Origin: Salsipaludibacter albus
GTDB taxonomy: Bacteria; Actinomycetota; Nitriliruptoria; Nitriliruptorales; Nitriliruptoraceae
Reading direction: 5' to 3'
NCBI RefSeq assembly: GCF_019798055.1
Contig: NZ_JAHOPH010000011.1
Span: 1-64,000 of the forward strand
DNA length: 64,000 bases
The notes below the pieces were generated by a model, which saw only the letters and a list, made by a program, of their open reading frames with translations, did not search any database and had not been told where the DNA came from. The translations under genes and the position numbers were made by a program. This document shows positions 50,918 to 59,108 of the stretch, piece after piece; position 1 is the stretch's first letter; the number at the start of each line of letters is the position of its first letter.

Positions 50918-53086
50918 ATGCGACGGCCGACGACCACCGCCCTGATCCTCGCCACCGCGGCGCTGCTGGCGGGGGCCTGCACCGGCGGGGAGGGCTCCGA
51001 CGACCCGACGTCGCCGGGTCCGTCCATCTCGCCCGCCCCGGCCGGCTCGCCGGCCCCCACCGACGATCCGACGGGCAGTTCGACGTCCGACGCCCAGGCC
51101 GCCGCGGATGCCGTGACGGCTGCGGCCGACTTCGGGGTGCCGGTGGGATCGGCCGGGACCGGGGTCGCGGGCCTCGTCGCCTTCGACTCCTGCGACGCCC
51201 TGCGCGAGCACTACGTCGCCGGCGCCTCGGACCTGGTCGGTCCCTACGGACTGGGGGGTCAGTTCGGCGGCGTCATGATGGAGGGCGACATGATGGCGTC
51301 GACCGAGGAAAGCGCCGCCGCGGAGGGTGGCGCCGACTCGGCCGTGGCCGCTGCCCCCGTGGAGGGGGAGGACTTCTCGACCACCAACGTGCAGGAGGCC
51401 GGAGTCGACGAGCCCGACGTCGTCAAGACCGACGGCGAGATGATCGTGACCGTCACGGAGGGCGGCCTGCGGGTCGTCGACGTGGCCAGCGCGGAGGTCG
51501 TGGGGCGCCTCGAACTGCCCGAGGACGCGTGGAACAGCGAGTTGCTCCTGAGCGGTGACGACCTGCTGGTCCTGTCGTCGGGTGGTGGCGGCCGGCCCGT
51601 GCCCACCGACACCGGTCGGATCCCCGCCTTCGCGCCGGAGCGCGTGACGGTGACCCGGGTCGACCTCGCGGACCCGGCGAACCCCACGGTGGTCGGCGGG
51701 TTGCGGCTCGAGGGCTCCTACCGCTCGGCCCGGATGGTCGACGGCACCGTGCGGCTGGTGATGGTGTCGCAGCCGTCCGGCCTGTCGTTCGTCCAGCCGA
51801 CCGACAACGGCCTGTCCGCCGAGCAGGACGCCGAGGACGAGAACCGCAGGATCCTGGCCGAGTCCGACCTCGACGACTGGGTGCCCCACCTGCAGGTGCT
51901 GGACTCCGACGGCAACGCCGGCGACGTGCGACGCGTGCTGGACTGCACGGCCGTGGCGCGCCCGGACGAGTTCTCGGGCTTCTCGACGCTGTCGGTGCTG
52001 ACCATGGACATCGCGGCCGAGCAGATGGATCCGACGTCGTCGGCAGGCCTGGTCGCCGCCGGTGACACCGTGTACGCCTCGACCGACCGCCTGGTCGTCG
52101 CGACGTCGCCGTGGGGTGGCTGGATCATGCCGTTCGTCGAGATGGGTGGGCTGCAGCCCGAGCAGGACGAGCTGACCACCGACCTCCACGCGTTCGACAT
52201 CAGCGATCCGTCGACCACCCGCTGGGTCGGCTCGGCCGAGGTGGAGGGCACGATCCTCAACCAGTTCTCGCTGTCGGAGACCGACGGCGTGATCCGGGTC
52301 GCGACGACGACGCAGCCGACCTGGTGGGGCGGTCCGGAGGACACGCCGTCGGAGTCCTCGCTGGTGGTGTTCACCGAGGGCGACGGCGAGCTGGTGGAGA
52401 CCGGCCGCGTGGACGGGCTGGGCAAGACCGAGCGGATCTACGCCGTGCGCTACCTCGGACCCGACCTCGCGGCGATCGTCACCTTCCGCGAGACCGACCC
52501 GCTGTACCTGGTCGACACCTCGGACCCGACCGCCCCCGAGGTGACCGGTGAACTCAAGATCCCGGGGTTCTCGTCCTACCTCCACCCGGTCGGGGAGGAC
52601 CGCCTGGTCGGCATCGGGCAGGACGCCGACGAGCAGGGCCGCACGCAGGGCCTGCAGGCGTCGGTGTTCGACGTGTCCGACGTGTCCGACCCGCAGCGGG
52701 TGAGCCAGGTGGTCGTCGGCGAGGGCTACTCGCCGGTCGAGTCCGACCACCGGGCGTTCCTGCACTGGCCGGCGACCGGGCAGGTCGTGCTGCCGGCCGA
52801 GCTCTGGGAGCCGGACGCCTGGGAGGACTTCGAGGAGGAGTGCAGCGACGGGGGCGAGTGCATCGAGCCCAAGCCGTTCATCGGGGCGGTGGTGCTTGGC
52901 CTGGACGGCGCCGACATCTCCGAGCAGGGCCGGGTCAGCCTGTCCGAGGAGGACGAGCAGGGCTGGTGGGGCTCGGTCCAGCGCTCGATCGTGATCGGCG
53001 ACGACCTCTGGCTGGTCGCCGGTGACCGCCTCGCCCGGGTCGACCTCGCCGGCCTCGACGACCGCCTGGTCGTCCCCCTCCGCTGA
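50918..53086 (+). CDS. secreted beta-propeller lipoprotein (COG4880 type)
   Basis: A 722-residue exported protein. The signal ALILATAALLAGAC ends in a lipobox Cys at about residue 20, so it is probably lipid-anchored. After a Ser/Pro/Thr linker the hallmark FSTTNVQEAGVDEPDVVKTDGEMIVTVTEGGLRVVDVAS opens a predicted beta-propeller. Repeated blades follow, such as TRVDLADPANPTVVGGLRLEGSYRSARMVDGTVRLVM, DLHAFDISDPSTTRWVGSAEVEGTILNQFSL and VFDVSDVSDPQRVSQVVVGEGYSPV. A Cys-containing segment (EEECSDGGECIE) lies near the end. GGGGAG precedes the ATG. The family's function is unknown. Confidence 0.9.
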   Translation: MRRPTTTALILATAALLAGACTGGEGSDDPTSPGPSISPAPAGSPAPTDDPTGSSTSDAQAAADAVTAAADFGVPVGSAGTGVAGLVAFDSCDALREHYVAGASDLVGPYGLGGQFGGVMMEGDMMASTEESAAAEGGADSAVAAAPVEGEDFSTTNVQEAGVDEPDVVKTDGEMIVTVTEGGLRVVDVASAEVVGRLELPEDAWNSELLLSGDDLLVLSSGGGGRPVPTDTGRIPAFAPERVTVTRVDLADPANPTVVGGLRLEGSYRSARMVDGTVRLVMVSQPSGLSFVQPTDNGLSAEQDAEDENRRILAESDLDDWVPHLQVLDSDGNAGDVRRVLDCTAVARPDEFSGFSTLSVLTMDIAAEQMDPTSSAGLVAAGDTVYASTDRLVVATSPWGGWIMPFVEMGGLQPEQDELTTDLHAFDISDPSTTRWVGSAEVEGTILNQFSLSETDGVIRVATTTQPTWWGGPEDTPSESSLVVFTEGDGELVETGRVDGLGKTERIYAVRYLGPDLAAIVTFRETDPLYLVDTSDPTAPEVTGELKIPGFSSYLHPVGEDRLVGIGQDADEQGRTQGLQASVFDVSDVSDPQRVSQVVVGEGYSPVESDHRAFLHWPATGQVVLPAELWEPDAWEDFEEECSDGGECIEPKPFIGAVVLGLDGADISEQGRVSLSEEDEQGWWGSVQRSIVIGDDLWLVAGDRLARVDLAGLDDRLVVPLR

Positions 53087-53120
53087 CGCCGCGTCCCGAC
53101 GGTGCGGTTCAGGAGCGGGT

Positions 53121-53136
53121 GGCGTGGCGCCACGCC
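53121..53136. terminator. 16-bp palindrome between convergent genes
   Basis: GGCGTGGCGCCACGCC is a perfect palindrome lying between two convergent genes. It is followed at 53142-53172 by a 15-base direct repeat (GTCAGGCGGGTCGGG-like). It may terminate transcription. Confidence 0.45.
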
Positions 53137-53158
53137 TCGGACGTCAGGCGGGTCGGGG

Positions 53159-53872
53159 TCAGGCGGGTCGGCGGATGCGGCGACTCAGGCGTCGAACCAT
53201 CCAGGCGAGGCCGGCGGTCGAGGCGATGGGCGGCACCGCGATCGCAGCGATCCCCCACGGTTCGACGCCACTCGCAGCGTCCGGGTCGACCACGTTGCCG
53301 GCGTCGTCGTAGCACGTCTCGACGGGTACCTCGCCAACTTCGGCACTGCCCTCGCAGATCATCGCGCCGGACGGGAACGTGGCGAAGAGTCCCAGGCTGA
53401 GGATGACCGCGAACCCCACCGGGACGGCCAGCCCCACCAGCCGTTCCACGCCGACCCAGCGGGTGCGGGTGAACAGCAGCACGACGGACAGCACCCACAG
53501 AGGTACCGAGAGCACGAACAGCGGCGCGAACAGGCCACTGACGACCAAGCCGACAAGGACCGTGATCTCCCAACCGGTCAAGGTGTCGTCGACACGACCC
53601 GGCGGTGGTTCCAACGTCGCCGGGGGTGGGGGCGTCGCAGGCGCCGGACGTTCCCGGGAGCCGACCGTCGCCGCGGCGACGATGTCGGCGGGGTCCCCGA
53701 GGCGGTCGAGGACCGCCGCGACGGCGTCGGTCGACGGGTTCGGGTGCAGGGCGCGGTCGAGGTGGTCGGACAGGTCGGCCAGCAGCTCGGCACGCTCGGG
53801 GTCCGGGAGGACCACGGCGAGTTGCTCGACACGTGCCAGCCAGGCGGTCGCGACCGGGTGGACGGTGATCAT
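53159..53872 (-). CDS. HAAS-domain membrane protein partnered with a PadR regulator
   Basis: 237 residues. The N-terminal helical region (WLARVEQLAVVLPDPERAELLADLSDHLDRAL and VLDRLGDPADIVAAA) is the HAAS signalling domain. Pro-rich linker residues precede four hydrophobic segments (EITVLVGLVVSGLFAPLFVL, LWVLSVVLLFTR and so on) with a Cys-containing outer loop (ICEGSAEVGEVPVETCYDD). HAAS proteins typically sit beside PadR regulators and may transmit a signal. It starts within the PadR stop (ATGA overlap). Confidence 0.87.
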   Translation of the reverse strand: MITVHPVATAWLARVEQLAVVLPDPERAELLADLSDHLDRALHPNPSTDAVAAVLDRLGDPADIVAAATVGSRERPAPATPPPPATLEPPPGRVDDTLTGWEITVLVGLVVSGLFAPLFVLSVPLWVLSVVLLFTRTRWVGVERLVGLAVPVGFAVILSLGLFATFPSGAMICEGSAEVGEVPVETCYDDAGNVVDPDAASGVEPWGIAAIAVPPIASTAGLAWMVRRLSRRIRRPA

Positions 53873-54234
53873 GGGGCAGCCTCCGTTGCGGGGCCGAGCC
53901 CGCCCGTTTCGAGGATGGTGTCGGTGGCGTCCCGGAACGTCACCCAGTCGGTGCGGAACTCGGCCAGCGCCTTGCGGCCGTCCGCGGTCAGTTCGTAGTA
54001 CCGCCGGGGTGGTCCCACGTCGGACTCGCGCAGGAAGGTCGTGACGGTCCCGGCCCGGCGCAGTCGGGACAGCAACGGATAGATGGTGCCCTCGCTGGTC
54101 ACCAGGGGGGCGTGCCTGCCCAGCGCGGTCACCAGGTCGTAGGCGTACTGCGGGCGATGCTCGAGCAGCGCGAGGACACAGTGCTCGACCACGCCGCGGC
54201 GCAGTTCCGTCATGGCCTGTCCACCCGCTCCCAT
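53869..54234 (-). CDS. PadR-family transcriptional regulator
   Basis: 121 residues of winged-helix DNA-binding protein. TELRRGVVEHCVLALLEHRPQYAYDLVTALGRHAPLVTSEGTIYPLLSRLRRAGTVTTFLRESDVGPPRRYYELTADGRKALAEF is the full PadR-family pattern. The C-terminal dimerisation helix is short. The ATG at 54234 is 7 bases after a reverse-strand TACCTT and would be leaderless; an ATG at 54213, 7 residues later, is the alternative. It is coupled to the HAAS gene. A 15-base direct repeat brackets its promoter. Confidence 0.88.
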   Translation of the reverse strand: MGAGGQAMTELRRGVVEHCVLALLEHRPQYAYDLVTALGRHAPLVTSEGTIYPLLSRLRRAGTVTTFLRESDVGPPRRYYELTADGRKALAEFRTDWVTFRDATDTILETGGLGPATEAAP

Positions 54235-54268
54235 GCGCCGCAAGGTAGCAGTTCCATGCGCCGCAAGG
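54231..54268. promoter_or_regulatory. leaderless PadR promoter bracketed by 15-bp direct repeats
   Basis: CCATGCGCCGCAAGG occurs at 54231-54245 and 54254-54268 (23-base period). The reverse-strand -10 TACCTT (54242-54247) overlaps the first copy. Two identical half-sites one face apart suggest an operator, most likely for PadR autoregulation. Confidence 0.5.
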
Positions 54269-54348
54269 AAGACCCCCGTGGAGTCAGGGTCGTGTGCCTC
54301 CCACGACCGTGATTGCCATGGTGAAGCGTGCGGAGAATGCGCGGCGCG

Positions 54349-54380
54349 TTGGACCCTCACGTTGCGTGAGGGCGTAGGGT
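54349..54380 (+). promoter_or_regulatory. MerR-type promoter and operator for the TipAL-like gene
   Basis: TTGGAC (54349-54354) and TAGGGT (54375-54380) are separated by 20 bases, longer than the usual 17. The perfect inverted repeat CCCTCAC-5 bases-GTGAGGG (54354-54372) fills the spacer. This is the hallmark of MerR-family activated promoters and supports autoregulation. Confidence 0.7.
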
Positions 54381-54436
54381 TCGGCCACTGGAGATGAGGT
54401 CGGAGCAGGCCTCGGCACGCAGGCAGGAGGAGCGTC

Positions 54437-55249
54437 ATGGAGACCCGGGCACTGGACTCGGCAGCGGACACGGCGGTCGGTCGGTGGACGGTCGGCGAGG
54501 TGGCGGCACTGGCCGGGGTCTCGGTCCGGACGCTGCACCACTACGACGAGATCGAATTGGTGCAGCCGTCCGAGCGATCCCCGGCCGGGTACCGCCACTA
54601 CCTGCCCGAGGACCTCGATCGGCTGCGCGCCGTGCTGGTCTGGCGCGAGCTGGACTTCCCGCTCGACGACATCCGCGACCTGGTCGACCGGTCGACCGGC
54701 GCCCGAGCGGCACTGCTCGACCAGCGCGACCACCTGACCACCCACATCGATCGCCTCCACCGCATCGTGACGGCGATCGACCGAGAACTGGAGGCACGAA
54801 CCATGAACCTGCAACTGACACCCGAGGAGAAGCTCGAGGTGTTCGGCGACTTCGACCCCGACGACCACGCCGACGAGGCGCAGGAGCGCTGGGGCGACAC
54901 CGACGCCTGGGCGCAGTCCCGGCGCCGCACCAGCTCGTACGCCAAGGAGGACTGGGAACGCATCCAGGCCGAGGCGAGCGAGCTTTCCCACGCGTTCGCC
55001 GCGCTGGACGACGCCGGCGTCGACCCCGCGTCGACCGAGGCCATGGACCTCGCCGAACGCCATCGTGCCCACATCTCGCGCTGGTACTACGACTGCACGA
55101 TCGAGATCCACGAGGGTCTCGGCCAGATGTACGTCACCGACCAGCGCTTCACCGACAACATCGACGGCAGCGTCGGCCACCCCGGTCTCGCCGCCTACAT
55201 GTCGGAGGCGATCACGGCCAACGCGCTGCGACAGCTCGACGACGCGTGA
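54437..55249 (+). CDS. TipAL-like MerR regulator with thiostrepton-type ligand-binding domain
   Basis: A MerR transcription factor of 270 residues. The N-terminal HTH is WTVGEVAALAGVSVRTLHHYDEIELVQPSERSPAGYRHYLPEDLDRLRAVLVWRELDFPLDDIRDL, followed by a dimerisation coiled coil. The C-terminal domain, LTPEEKLEVFGDFDPDDHADEAQERWGDTDAWAQS through WYYDCTIEIHEGLGQMYVTDQRFTDNI, is the TipAS fold that in Streptomyces binds thiopeptide antibiotics. The ligand here is unknown. The Cys used by TipAS to attach thiostrepton may correspond to the Cys in WYYDCTIEIH. An internal start at 54803 could make the isolated domain. Confidence 0.9.
   Translation: METRALDSAADTAVGRWTVGEVAALAGVSVRTLHHYDEIELVQPSERSPAGYRHYLPEDLDRLRAVLVWRELDFPLDDIRDLVDRSTGARAALLDQRDHLTTHIDRLHRIVTAIDRELEARTMNLQLTPEEKLEVFGDFDPDDHADEAQERWGDTDAWAQSRRRTSSYAKEDWERIQAEASELSHAFAALDDAGVDPASTEAMDLAERHRAHISRWYYDCTIEIHEGLGQMYVTDQRFTDNIDGSVGHPGLAAYMSEAITANALRQLDDA
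54790..54805 (+). promoter_or_regulatory. internal ribosome site and start for a TipAS-like short form
   Basis: GGAGG (54790-54794) lies 8 bases before an in-frame ATG (54803) that begins the ligand domain at MNLQLTPEEK. In Streptomyces tipA such an internal start yields a separate ligand-binding protein. That it is used here is an inference. Confidence 0.5.
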
Positions 55250-55267
55250 TCGGGGCCCGGACACGCT

Positions 55268-55305
55268 CGACGACGCCGACCGGCAGCTGCCGGTCGGCGT
55301 CGTCG
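55268..55305. terminator. perfect 38-base palindrome, bidirectional terminator
   Basis: Arms of 19 bases each (55268-55286 and 55287-55305) form a very strong hairpin between the convergent regulator and the small haloperoxidase-linked gene. Confidence 0.7.
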
Positions 55306-55314
55306 TGTCGTGAC

Positions 55315-55521
55315 TCAGGTGGCCGGCCCGCAGGCCGGATCGGGTGGCGCGACCGGTGCCCGTGCGGTCCGTCGTGGCAGGTACCGCCGCGCGACCGACG
55401 CGAGGGGGTGGTCCAGCCCGGGCCGAGGGTCCGTCACCAGGTCCCGGGCTCGCGCCCGTCGCAACGAGGCGTCGACGCGTGCCTGGGTGAGCCGGAGGTG
55501 GACGTGGGGGTCCATGGTCAC
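55315..55521 (-). CDS. small Arg-rich protein coupled to a haloperoxidase gene
   Basis: 68 residues, translated from a GTG overlapping the preceding stop (GTGA). The sequence is basic: MDPHVHLRLTQARVDASLRRARARDLVTDPRPGLDHPLASVARRYLPRRTARAP. A short helix-rich start resembles small actinobacterial proteins that begin with a similar HVHL/ARxRxxDL text. Function unknown. The overlap and GC-rich codon use support it as real. Confidence 0.5.
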   Translation of the reverse strand: MTMDPHVHLRLTQARVDASLRRARARDLVTDPRPGLDHPLASVARRYLPRRTARAPVAPPDPACGPAT

Positions 55522-56804
55522 TCCGATCCGTGGGTCGCGCCACGGCCCGGGTCGTGGTGGTGCCGGTCGTGTCGGGCCGTGAAGGCCGCGACGTCCCGTC
55601 CGATGCGGGCACCGTCCTCGTCAGCGGTGCGGAAGTGGATGCCCGACCACACGCGCGCGTCCACGACCTCGTCGAGGGCGTCCGACAGTCGGGTGAAGCT
55701 GCGCGTCAGGCCGGCACCGTTGGTGTCGGTCCAGGCCACCCGGTCGGAGCCGAAGAACACCTGCATCGAGGTCACGAGTGCGCCGCTGAGTCCACCGTGG
55801 CCGGACGGGTGTTCCGGATACGGGGGGGTCGGGATCAGGGCGGTCCACCCGACTGCCGGGTCCGTGGCGGGGTTGCCGTCGTCGGCTGCCTCGGCGATCG
55901 CCGTGATCGGGCGCCAGAACGACCAGCGCGCCTTCTCGGCCCAGACCGTGATCAAGGCGTCGGCGGCCGAGGACCACGAGGTCGCGAACAGCTCGGCGCT
56001 CTCTCGGGTCGACAGCTCCTGGTCGGTCGCGATGGTGCGCATGATCCTTGCCCAGGTCGCCGGGGGGTTCTCGGCCCAGTAGCGCGCGGCTTCGGTCTGG
56101 TCCGCCGTGCGGATCGCGCTGTCGGCCGACCCGACCCGCAGGACCTCGCGGAACTCGCGCGCATACCGGGGACTGGACAGCGGCAGGGGCGCGTGGCCAC
56201 CGAACTGGGCAGCGTCACGGATCGTGAACGGGCGGACGTCCTTGAGCCAGGCGTTCGGGTCGTTGCCCATGGACGGTGGCACCGGCCGCCACGCACCGAT
56301 GTCGGTGGCGGTGGGGAACCGGTACGGCCCGAAGCGGCCATCGTCGGCGCGAGCAGCGACCATTGCGGCGGCCGACGCGTGGCCGGCCGCGCTGCCGCGG
56401 TCCTCGGCAGGGCCGTCCGGGATGGCGGCCAGGGCGTCGGTGAGGACCTGGTCGAGGATGACCTGCTGGCCGGGCACGATGGCCACGAGGGTGTCGTGCG
56501 CGGCGGTGGCGACGGCCGCGTCGAGTGCGGCCCGACGCGCGTCTGCCGTGACACCGGGGCCGAGTCGGCCCGCGCTGCCGACGGCGTCCTCGACGGCGCC
56601 GTGCACCATCGCGAGGTGCACGACGGACTGCTGGGGTGGTTGGCCGCCACGCACCATCAGCGCGTCGGTGGCGTGGCGGTTCCAGGTCACGACCGGATCG
56701 ACCGGCGTGTCCGCGCTGGCGGACACGAGGCCGGCGGGCAGGATGGAAAGGACGAGGGCGAGCAGGGTCGCTCCCGTCACGAGGGACAGGCTGGGTCGTC
56801 GCAT
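55518..56804 (-). CDS. exported vanadium-dependent haloperoxidase / PAP2 family protein
   Basis: 428 residues with a signal peptide (MRRPSLSLVTGATLLALVLSILPAGLVSASA, cleavage after ASA). The active-site motifs of the vanadium haloperoxidase/PAP2 superfamily are present: KARWSFWRPITAI, PPYPEHPSGHGGLSGAL (with the SGH catalytic His) and SGIHFRTADEDG (RxxxD-like ending with conserved Arg and Asp). It may halogenate or remove phosphate outside the cell; which activity cannot be decided. The start ATG follows GGAG. A small basic gene is coupled to its 3' end. Confidence 0.87.
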   Translation of the reverse strand: MRRPSLSLVTGATLLALVLSILPAGLVSASADTPVDPVVTWNRHATDALMVRGGQPPQQSVVHLAMVHGAVEDAVGSAGRLGPGVTADARRAALDAAVATAAHDTLVAIVPGQQVILDQVLTDALAAIPDGPAEDRGSAAGHASAAAMVAARADDGRFGPYRFPTATDIGAWRPVPPSMGNDPNAWLKDVRPFTIRDAAQFGGHAPLPLSSPRYAREFREVLRVGSADSAIRTADQTEAARYWAENPPATWARIMRTIATDQELSTRESAELFATSWSSAADALITVWAEKARWSFWRPITAIAEAADDGNPATDPAVGWTALIPTPPYPEHPSGHGGLSGALVTSMQVFFGSDRVAWTDTNGAGLTRSFTRLSDALDEVVDARVWSGIHFRTADEDGARIGRDVAAFTARHDRHHHDPGRGATHGSE

Positions 56805-56974
56805 GGTGGTTCTCCGTGATCGCGCCCGGACGTGGTCGCCCGGGACGTCGTGACCCCGAAGGTGACCCGGCTGCACCCACGCTCCCAGTCACCGTCGTGT
56901 ACTGCCCCGGTACAGGTTCTGGAGTGCGCGGCCGGCTCGATGCCACCTGCGTCCGACCGCGCGGGGAAGGTCCG

Positions 56975-57688
56975 TCAGGCTCGGACGGTCAGCAGGGTGG
57001 TGTCGCGCTCCGGCCCCGGTCGCGGGACCGGAGCGAACGTGGAGAGCTTCAACCACCGGGGCACCGCCCGCACCGCGTGTGCCGGGCCGTCCAGCTGGAG
57101 CTGCCCGGTGCGCAGGGCCGTCGGCCAGTCGAGGTCGCCGCGCCACAACAGGGTCATCGTCCGCAGGCTGGACCGGACGGTGACGAGCACGTCGTGTCCC
57201 GGGTCGACGTCACACAGGTCGACCTCGCCCTCGTCGATGACGACCCACCAGGTCCCGGGCGCCCCGGGGACCTCGGGGAAGCGGAACCGGACGACGGTGC
57301 GACTGTCGGGAACCTCTGCCAGGTCGATCCTGCGGTGGACGTCCCACATCAGCAGGTGTGGGTCCAGGTCGGCGTCGCCGAGCTCGGGGATCCACCGCGT
57401 CCCCCAGACGCCGAGCGACTCGATGATCGGCTCGAGCTCGCGCCCCGCCTCCGACAGGCGGTACACGACCCGGTTGCCGTCCTCCCAGCGCTCGACCACG
57501 CCCGCCTTGACCAGGGTCCGCAGGCGCTTGGACAGCAGGGTGGGGGACATGTGCGGCACCCCCCGCCGGATGGCGTTGAAGTGCCGACTGCCGAGCATCA
57601 GCTCGCGTACGACGAGGACGGTCCAGCGCTCGTCCAGGAGTTCCATGGCCTTCGCCACCGGGCAGAACTGTCCGTAGGTGGTCGGCAT
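56975..57688 (-). CDS. HxlR-family regulator with C-terminal SCP2-like domain
   Basis: 237 residues. The HxlR winged helix is GQFCPVAKAMELLDERWTVLVVRELMLGSRHFNAIRRGVPHMSPTLLSKRLRTLVKAGVVERWEDGNRVVYRLSEAGREL. A following domain (WWVVIDEGEVDLCDVDPGHDVLVTVRSSLRTMTLLWRGDLDWPTALRTGQLQLDGPAHAVRAVPRWLKLSTFAPV) resembles SCP2 sterol carrier-like modules seen in some HxlR proteins. It may bind a hydrophobic ligand. The FCPVA Cys is the usual HxlR position. Regulated targets are not evident; the haloperoxidase gene is 170 bases away. Confidence 0.85.
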   Translation of the reverse strand: MPTTYGQFCPVAKAMELLDERWTVLVVRELMLGSRHFNAIRRGVPHMSPTLLSKRLRTLVKAGVVERWEDGNRVVYRLSEAGRELEPIIESLGVWGTRWIPELGDADLDPHLLMWDVHRRIDLAEVPDSRTVVRFRFPEVPGAPGTWWVVIDEGEVDLCDVDPGHDVLVTVRSSLRTMTLLWRGDLDWPTALRTGQLQLDGPAHAVRAVPRWLKLSTFAPVPRPGPERDTTLLTVRA

Positions 57689-57838
57689 CCCGCGCCCCCG
57701 GGTCCCCCGAGCGGGTCGCGGCACGGATCCGCTGGGGTCCGCCCGAGACCCTGTCGACAGGCTAGGTCCGCCCGGTGGCGGCGGATAGTCCAGATCGTGT
57801 ACCGGTCGACGCTGCCGGTGCAGCACCCGCGGCGACCC

Positions 57839-58912
57839 CTACGGGAGCAGCGGCAGGGCCGCTGGCCGGTCCGGGGCCGACGTGATCGGGCCGGACCCGT
57901 TCGGGGCCAGCATGGCCTCCATCACCTCCAGGACGTGCAGGGCCAGGCCGGCGTCGGCCCGGGGACGTCCCGGCGCGGTGGCGACCAGGTCGCGCACACC
58001 GGTCCCGCGCCCGGCCTCGCGGTAGCCGGCCGTCGGTGCGAGCTCCTCCCACCGGGTCGTCCCGCGTCGGTGCAGCAGGGGAGTGCCGTCGAAGAAGTTG
58101 GGGTCGGGGACCACCATGGACGCGTCGTCCCCGTGCACCTCCAGGTTCGGCGACCGGGTCGCGATCGTGTCGAAGCTGAACACGACCGTCGTCAGGGCCC
58201 CACTGGCGTGCGTGAGCACCCCGGCCACGTGGGTGTCCACCTCGACCGGGACCCGCTCGCCCGTGCGTGGACCACTGCCGATCATCCGTTCGTCGCGCGA
58301 GCGTGACGCGGCGGCGACGACCTGCGTGACCGGACCGAGCAGGTGCACGAGGGCGGACAGGTAGTACGGCGCCATGTCGAACACGGGGCCGCCACCGGGC
58401 AGGTAGTAGAAGTCCGGCTGGTGGTGCCACGGCTCCGGGCCGGGTGACTGCATCAGCGCGGTCGCGGCGACGGGGCGACCCAGCAGCCCGTCGTCGATCG
58501 CGCGCCGGGCCGTCTGGACGGCGGTGCCAAGGACCGTGTCGGGGGCGCACCCGACCCGCACCCCGGCGCGCGCCGCCTCCTCGACCAGGGCACGGCCGTC
58601 CTCGCTCGCCAGGGCCAACGGCTTCTCGGACCAGACGTCCTTGCCGGCCGCGATGGCTGCCCGCGTCACCCTGGTGTGGACGGCGGGCACGGTGAGGTTG
58701 ACCACCACCTCGACCGCGTCGTCGCCCAGCAGGTCCTCGGTGGTGGTCGCGCGGGCGCCCGGTGCCAGGTCGGTGGCGGCCGCCGCCCGAGGGGGGTCGA
58801 GGTCGGCGATCGCAACGACGTGGAGGTCGGGGGCGCCGGCGAACGTGGTGAGGTACTCGGTGCTGATGGTGCCGGCACCGACGACGCCGACCCCCACGCT
58901 CGTGCCTGCCAT
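57839..58912 (-). CDS. Gfo/Idh/MocA family oxidoreductase
   Basis: A 357-residue NAD(P)-dependent sugar or cyclitol dehydrogenase. The Rossmann start is VGVGVVGAGTISTEYLTTFAGAPDLHVVAIADLD. Motifs of the family follow: EKPLALASEDGRALVEEA (catalytic Lys in EKP) and GGGPVFDMAPYYLSALVHLLGPV. The C-terminal substrate domain reads LTHASGALTTVVFSFDTIATRSPNLEVHGDD. The ATG at 58912 follows GAGG. It is divergent from the DUF885 gene. Substrate is unknown. Confidence 0.9.
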   Translation of the reverse strand: MAGTSVGVGVVGAGTISTEYLTTFAGAPDLHVVAIADLDPPRAAAATDLAPGARATTTEDLLGDDAVEVVVNLTVPAVHTRVTRAAIAAGKDVWSEKPLALASEDGRALVEEAARAGVRVGCAPDTVLGTAVQTARRAIDDGLLGRPVAATALMQSPGPEPWHHQPDFYYLPGGGPVFDMAPYYLSALVHLLGPVTQVVAAASRSRDERMIGSGPRTGERVPVEVDTHVAGVLTHASGALTTVVFSFDTIATRSPNLEVHGDDASMVVPDPNFFDGTPLLHRRGTTRWEELAPTAGYREAGRGTGVRDLVATAPGRPRADAGLALHVLEVMEAMLAPNGSGPITSAPDRPAALPLLP

Positions 58913-59054
58913 CGGCTGCCTCGTCGTCCGCGGTCTGGGGGCCGGGTCCTCCGGCCGGACTCCATCATGGCGTGTCGGGCGGACGGGGGCAGGCGGTCGG
59001 CCCGGCTGTCCGGTCGGCGCCACCGGACGACGGGTCCGGGAGCGGCCGTGGCGT

Positions 59055-59060
59055 TACGGT
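59055..59060 (+). promoter_or_regulatory. -10 element TACGGT for the DUF885 gene
   Basis: TACGGT predicts a start near 59067 and a leader of about 42 bases with GGAG 6 bases before the GTG at 59109. Confidence 0.4.
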
Positions 59061-59108
59061 GCGACGACGCGACCCTGCCGGGCGATCCCGGCGCCGAACG
59101 GAGCATGC

